NCBI GenBank assembly: GCA_964527585.1 | Contig: CAZGPE010000007.1 | Location: 1 to 64,000 of the forward strand | Length of the DNA: 64,000 nucleotides | Source: Fimenecus sp964527585 | Lineage (GTDB): Bacteria; Bacillota; Clostridia; Oscillospirales; Acutalibacteraceae | Direction: 5' to 3' | Shown here: positions 60,077-64,000 of the stretch, piece by piece | Numbering within the stretch: the first letter of the stretch is position 1 | Layout: each line of letters starts with the position of its first letter | Program-made: the position numbers and the translations under genes | The notes under the pieces: model-generated | Databases searched by the model: none | What the model saw: the letters and a program-made list of their open reading frames with translations, nothing else | What the model was told of the DNA's origin: nothing

Positions 60077-61078
60077 TCAATAAACGAAATTCGAATACTT
60101 AGCGTTTGTTACAAGGTTACCTGTACCTGTTACGCTGAAGCCCAAGCTGATCTTAAGAGTTGCATCAGCTTTCAACGAATATTCAAGGCTTACAAGTTTG
60201 CCGTCTGTGATAACAGCTTTAACTTTAATGTTATTGTAGTTTGCCGTAAACTCTTTAAGAGAAGCAACCGATACAGCCGATTTGATTTCAGCCTCGACTT
60301 CCGAACCTACCGCAATGTCTCCGCTGAATCTTGCAAGAGCGTTGTTGCCGTTTCTGTCGGGGTTTGTTGAATCCGGAAGAGTAAATTCGTATGTATCGCC
60401 GTCAACTTTAAGGTTCTGAATGTCTTCAGCCTTAAGAGTTGTTGCTTTAAGAGTATAACTTGAACCGTGATAAATTGTCTTGGGCGAACCGTCATCTTTT
60501 GTTCCGATAACTTTTGTATCAAGTGTTTCACCCTTTGCAACAGTTTCTTTACTGTCGCCGTTGCCGAGGAATCCGCCGACTACTGAGTTGAGGTCGGAGT
60601 TTTCGTCGATACCTTTAATCAAGCTGTTAACGGCACTTGTCATAGCACCTACGCTGATGTCGGTAACTGAGCAATGTCTTTCCCAATCATAGCCCGCTTT
60701 TCCGTCAACAGCGGCTTTTGTTGCACTGTTGAGAAGGTTTGCAACTGTTGCGGCATCTGTTGAGCCGGAAGTTGCCGAACTGTCGGATGATGAAGCGGAA
60801 CCGCTTGAAGAATCGCTTGAAGAACTTGAAGAACCGTCATCCCAAGATGATGAACTTGAAGCGTTGGAAGCGTTTGAATTTGAACTGTCTGTTCCGGTAA
60901 CTTCAACTTCGTTTCCTTCGGAAGCTTTTATACCGTTTGAACGGGCAACCGCAAACACACCGGCAACAAGTGCAAATGAAAGCACGATAGCCCAGAAACG
61001 AGTCCAACCGTTTGACTTGCGGATTTTCTTTGCAGCTAACTCTTCGGGAGTTAACTGAACTTTATTTTTCTTTGCCAT
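60077..61078 (-). CDS. Membrane-anchored paralogous surface protein (copy 2)
   Basis: A 333-residue protein: MAKKNKVQLTPEELAAKK cytoplasmic start, one membrane helix (about 29-47), a Ser/Asp-rich linker (65-110) and a globular domain (112-333). That domain is about 60 per cent identical by eye to the one in the upstream gene: both have ATVANLLNSATKAAVDGKAG or the like, then YDW, a central SDLNSVVGGFLG, YTLKATTLKAED and the final YSNFVY/YTNFVY. No catalytic motif recognised. Second gene in the operon, 19 nt after the first. Likely arose by tandem duplication. Confidence 0.78.
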   Translation of the reverse strand: MAKKNKVQLTPEELAAKKIRKSNGWTRFWAIVLSFALVAGVFAVARSNGIKASEGNEVEVTGTDSSNSNASNASSSSSWDDGSSSSSSDSSSGSASSSDSSATSGSTDAATVANLLNSATKAAVDGKAGYDWERHCSVTDISVGAMTSAVNSLIKGIDENSDLNSVVGGFLGNGDSKETVAKGETLDTKVIGTKDDGSPKTIYHGSSYTLKATTLKAEDIQNLKVDGDTYEFTLPDSTNPDRNGNNALARFSGDIAVGSEVEAEIKSAVSVASLKEFTANYNNIKVKAVITDGKLVSLEYSLKADATLKISLGFSVTGTGNLVTNAKYSNFVY

Positions 61079-61097
61079 TTTAGTTACCTCCTATGAA

Positions 61098-62090
61098 TTA
61101 GTATACAAAGTTTGTATAAGATGTTGTGGAAGCAAGGTTACCTGTACCTGTTACGCTGATACCGATTGAAAGAGAAAGTTTTGCGTTACCGGTAATGTCG
61201 TACTGAAGGCTCATAAGTTTGCCGTCTGTAATAACAGCTTTAACAGCTACTTTTGTATAGTTAGCTTCCATTGATTTAATCGAAACTGCGGAAATGAACT
61301 GCTTAATTTCAGATTCAACTTCCGTCTGAAGAATTACATCGTTTGTAAATCTCGATACAGCGTTGTTACCGCTTCTGTCGGGATTTGAGCAAGCGGGAAG
61401 TTCGAACTCGTAAGTGTCGCCGTTAACCTTAAGATTCTGAACATCTTCAGCTTTAAGAGTTGTTGCTTTAAGAGTGTAGTTAGAACCGTGATAAAGTTTC
61501 TCGGTTGTTCCGTCGCTCTTTGTAACATCAATTGTGTCAAGAGTCTGTCCCTTGGGAACAGTGTATTTCTGGTCGCCTGCACCGAGGAATCCGCCTACTA
61601 CTGAGTTAAGGTCGGAATTTTCGTCGATACCCTGAATGATTTTGTTAAGTGCACCTGTCATTGAGCCGACATCAATATCGGTAACGGTACATTTTCTCGA
61701 CCAATCGTATCCTGCTTTACCGTCAACAGCAGCTTTTGTTGCGCTGTTAAGAAGTGTAGCGAATTCCGCCGCATCCGAAGAAGCCGCAGCCGAACCCGAT
61801 GTCGAACCGGCATCAGATGATGTCGAACCGCTCGATGTTGAACCGCCCGATGTCGAGCCGCCCGATGTCGAACCGCCTGTTGAAGACGAACCTACTGTGC
61901 CTACTATTCTCTGTTCTATTACCGTACCCTGTCCGAAAGCTATGTAAACTATTGAATAAACAAGAACTACGGACAACATTACTGCAAGAGCTTTGAAGAA
62001 AGTTTCACCGAAAATCTTTCTCTTTTCAGCTTTTCTCGCATTTTTTGCTTCTAACTCCTCGGGAGTAAGAATCGGTTTGTTTTTTGCCAT
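61098..62090 (-). CDS. Membrane-anchored paralogous surface protein (copy 1)
   Basis: A 330-residue protein related to the next gene. Cytoplasmic start MAKNKPILTPEELEAKNARK, one membrane helix (about 31-53), a linker made of repeated GGSTS units (70-100) and the shared globular domain. The start at 62090 is chosen because AAAGGGG lies upstream and because it aligns with the paralogues; a longer frame begins at 62111. Two cysteines (in RKCTVTD and PACSNPD) differ from copy 2. First gene of a three-gene operon with a near-consensus promoter. Function unknown. Confidence 0.78.
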   Translation of the reverse strand: MAKNKPILTPEELEAKNARKAEKRKIFGETFFKALAVMLSVVLVYSIVYIAFGQGTVIEQRIVGTVGSSSTGGSTSGGSTSGGSTSSGSTSSDAGSTSGSAAASSDAAEFATLLNSATKAAVDGKAGYDWSRKCTVTDIDVGSMTGALNKIIQGIDENSDLNSVVGGFLGAGDQKYTVPKGQTLDTIDVTKSDGTTEKLYHGSNYTLKATTLKAEDVQNLKVNGDTYEFELPACSNPDRSGNNAVSRFTNDVILQTEVESEIKQFISAVSIKSMEANYTKVAVKAVITDGKLMSLQYDITGNAKLSLSIGISVTGTGNLASTTSYTNFVY

Positions 62091-62153
62091 TGAAAAATAT
62101 CCCCTTTCCAATCTTTTGGCGTATAATTGTGCATTATCAATAGATACATATTA

Positions 62154-62182
62154 AATTTACAATAAAATTCGTCGATTGTCAA
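62154..62182 (-). promoter_or_regulatory. Sigma-A promoter of the three-gene anchored-protein operon
   Basis: Minus strand TTGACA (62177-62182), a 17-nt spacer and TAAATT (62154-62159). Confidence 0.75.
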
Positions 62183-62229
62183 TCAAATCTTGATTTTTTA
62201 TGTAAATTTTCAGTTTTTTCCTGTTCTTT

Positions 62230-64000
62230 TTATTCATTTGTTACTAATTTCAGCGCAATTACAGTTATATCATCGCTCTTTTTTTCTTTCCTGTTAATCT
62301 TTGCCGTCTCTGATATTCTTTCACAAAGGATGCTTATATCATCCGTATCAAACGCCGATAGTATCTGCACCGCTTCCCGTTGCGAATATTCAAACGCTCC
62401 GTCCGATGCCATAACAACAACATCTCCACGCCGAAGAGTTGTTTGCGTTTTTACGAAATCTGCCTGCTTTAATATTCCGATCGGCATTGAAACACGGTTT
62501 ACACTTCTTACCGCATCCCGTTTTTTCACAAGCGTTGCCGCAGCACCCGCTTTATAAAATACCGTATTTCCCGTATATAAATCTACCGTTAAAATATCCA
62601 GTGTTGCCAAAGACTCATCGGCGGATTTCAGCATCAATGCGGAATTCACCGTTTTTAATGCCGAATCAGGCGAAAAACCGGCACGCAAAAGTTTTGCACA
62701 CAGCGAACTTGCTACGGACGAGTCAACCGCCGCCCTCATTCCCGTTCCCATACCGTCGCTGAGCACAACCGTATAATTCCCTTTTCCGTCATAAAAGCTC
62801 TCGAAACTGTCTCCGCAAAATCTGTTATTGTCCGCAGTTATTTTTACCGCCGAAGCGTCAACACGGTATCTCGTTTTTTCGCAGATACAAACATTAACTC
62901 TCTTTTCCGTACAAACAACGGACGGACGCTCAAGTTTTACCGACAGTATCTCCTCAAGCGTTCTTCCGAGTTCATATTCGTTTATCTTTTCATCGGGTTT
63001 ATCAAACGAAAACTCAATCTTCAATTTTCCGTTTTTGTCGAACTCACACACAACGGTTTGCGCCCGAATTCCGAATCCCTCATAAAGCGTTTTTTCGACC
63101 TCTTCGGAAAGTTCACTGTCAAATTTAATTTCATCCGAAAACTCTTTTGACATCTCATAAAGCAAATCGCTTATTCCTCCGAATTGCAATGTTGTGATTT
63201 CCCGTATCTTTTCCGTTTTATCGTCTGCGCTTTTCAATGAAACAAAACCTATGTAATTTTTGTTGAAACTATCCGTAAGTTCTGCGGTTTTAACACAGCA
63301 ACTTTTCAAATACACCGGAAGATCGTTCAGATTTACTGCCCCCTTATCCTTCAGAGTTTCACTCATCAGGTCAAATGCCTTCTTACAGTCCGAAAAATTT
63401 TTATTCCAACAAAACGACTGCAAATTACATTCCGAACAAACCGTATCCCTTACCTTTGAATATACACTTAATTCATTTGCCTGCTTCTTCGGTTCAATCA
63501 TTTTTGAAGCGGTATTCAGTGTCTTGGAAACATCAGAAACGGCAGAGGAAACATTAACAAGTTTTTCGAAAACAGCCTGCCTTTGAGATGCCGCCCATGT
63601 ATTTTCTTTTCTTATTATAAAGAAAGGCGTAATTTTTCTGAAAATCTTTTCGGGCAAACACATAAACACCGTGCAGGCGATCAAAGTTTCGAGAAGAAGA
63701 TATATTTTTTCGGCCGAACCTACCGACAAAGCATACGAAACGGCAAAAGCGCCGAGGAAAACAAAGGATGAAATATATCTGTTAAAATGCGAAAACATTC
63801 CGCAAACAAGTCCCGACAATGCATACACAATCCCGAAGCTTCCGACATCGGAATCAAGCGAAAAAATTATCCCCGTTTCAAGCGAACAAACCGAAGCACC
63901 CGCTTCTTTATAAACATAGGAAATAAAAAGCACTGCCGTAATTGCGATTATCCTTGCCAGGGAAACCGAAAATACGGTAATTTCATTAAGCGATAGCAAT
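62230..64000 (-). CDS. spoIIE: Stage II sporulation protein E, C-terminal part (5' end off window)
   Basis: The membrane-bound phosphatase that dephosphorylates SpoIIAA to activate sigma-F in the forespore. About 589 residues are visible: the last of the N-terminal membrane helices (up to about residue 110), the central domain with a cysteine group (CSECNLQSFCWNKNFSDC), and the C-terminal PP2C-type phosphatase with VVLSDGMGTGMRAAVDSS, AGAAATLVKKRD, VVVMASDGAFEY and KKSDDITVIALK, which carry the metal-binding aspartates. Full-length SpoIIE is about 800 residues, so the start lies beyond the right edge. It shows that the organism, or its ancestor, forms spores. Confidence 0.94.
   Translation of the reverse strand, partial: LLSLNEITVFSVSLARIIAITAVLFISYVYKEAGASVCSLETGIIFSLDSDVGSFGIVYALSGLVCGMFSHFNRYISSFVFLGAFAVSYALSVGSAEKIYLLLETLIACTVFMCLPEKIFRKITPFFIIRKENTWAASQRQAVFEKLVNVSSAVSDVSKTLNTASKMIEPKKQANELSVYSKVRDTVCSECNLQSFCWNKNFSDCKKAFDLMSETLKDKGAVNLNDLPVYLKSCCVKTAELTDSFNKNYIGFVSLKSADDKTEKIREITTLQFGGISDLLYEMSKEFSDEIKFDSELSEEVEKTLYEGFGIRAQTVVCEFDKNGKLKIEFSFDKPDEKINEYELGRTLEEILSVKLERPSVVCTEKRVNVCICEKTRYRVDASAVKITADNNRFCGDSFESFYDGKGNYTVVLSDGMGTGMRAAVDSSVASSLCAKLLRAGFSPDSALKTVNSALMLKSADESLATLDILTVDLYTGNTVFYKAGAAATLVKKRDAVRSVNRVSMPIGILKQADFVKTQTTLRRGDVVVMASDGAFEYSQREAVQILSAFDTDDISILCERISETAKINRKEKKSDDITVIALKLVTNE

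Overview
The window looks like a chromosomal segment of a low-GC, Gram-positive, spore-forming anaerobe of the Clostridia, probably an Oscillospirales/Ruminococcaceae-type fibre degrader. The reasons are the spore phosphatase SpoIIE at the right edge, a GH51 arabinofuranosidase, cohesin and dockerin modules, sigma-A type promoters with 17-nt spacers, strong AGGAGG-type ribosome binding sites and no outer-membrane genes. This placement is inference; there is no rRNA or other marker here.

Layout. 1-4.5 kb: a DNA adenine methyltransferase cut by the left edge with a small XRE regulator, a DMT exporter, a small membrane protein and an HTH protein. 4.57-5.03 kb: five tRNA genes (Val-Asp-Phe-Gly-Cys) on the minus strand from one strong promoter. 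5.2-13.2 kb: housekeeping genes on the plus strand (YerC-like regulator, SAM methyltransferase, Hsp33, MetG, TatD, TetR plus CDF cation transporter, PRPP synthetase). 13.2-24 kb: cell-envelope and metabolic genes (lipoprotein with an RsgI-like domain, COG2426 exporter, pyrophosphatase-like/NUDIX fusion, LCP ligase, GH51, membrane proteins, Dabb, sugar acetyltransferase, RlmD).

24-43.4 kb is a complete type IV pilus locus on the minus strand. From a strong promoter at 43.35 kb it reads PilP-like, a LysM/secretin-N-domain protein, PilT, PilC, PilM, PilN, PilO, PilB, a PilX-like minor pilin, a giant 1140-residue pseudopilin, a pseudopilin ending in a CFI-box-like domain, the major pilin (own promoter), a YfhO-type membrane protein and the prepilin peptidase. 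The PilQ-like protein keeps the periplasmic-type modules but has no secretin pore, as expected for a single-membrane cell.

43.5-49.3 kb holds a BY-type tyrosine kinase, then a tightly coupled four-gene operon (HPr-kinase-like, PqqD-type recognition protein, S24/S26 peptidase, ABC exporter) that looks like a peptide-maturation (RiPP) cassette. Two short, previously uncalled ORFs nearby share a motif and are candidate substrates: one of 40 codons (49178-49300) and one of 47 codons just upstream of the operon that starts with ATA instead of ATG (48272-48415).

49.3-57.6 kb encodes large secreted proteins (a cohesin-dockerin protein, a cohesin-like protein, and a 1742-residue dockerin protein behind a structured ~350-nt leader). 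The segment lies between two related cassettes of GC-rich palindromic repeats. 58.5-64 kb: an HD-GYP protein, an operon of three related membrane-anchored proteins with a shared N-terminus, and the C-terminal part of SpoIIE, which runs off the window.
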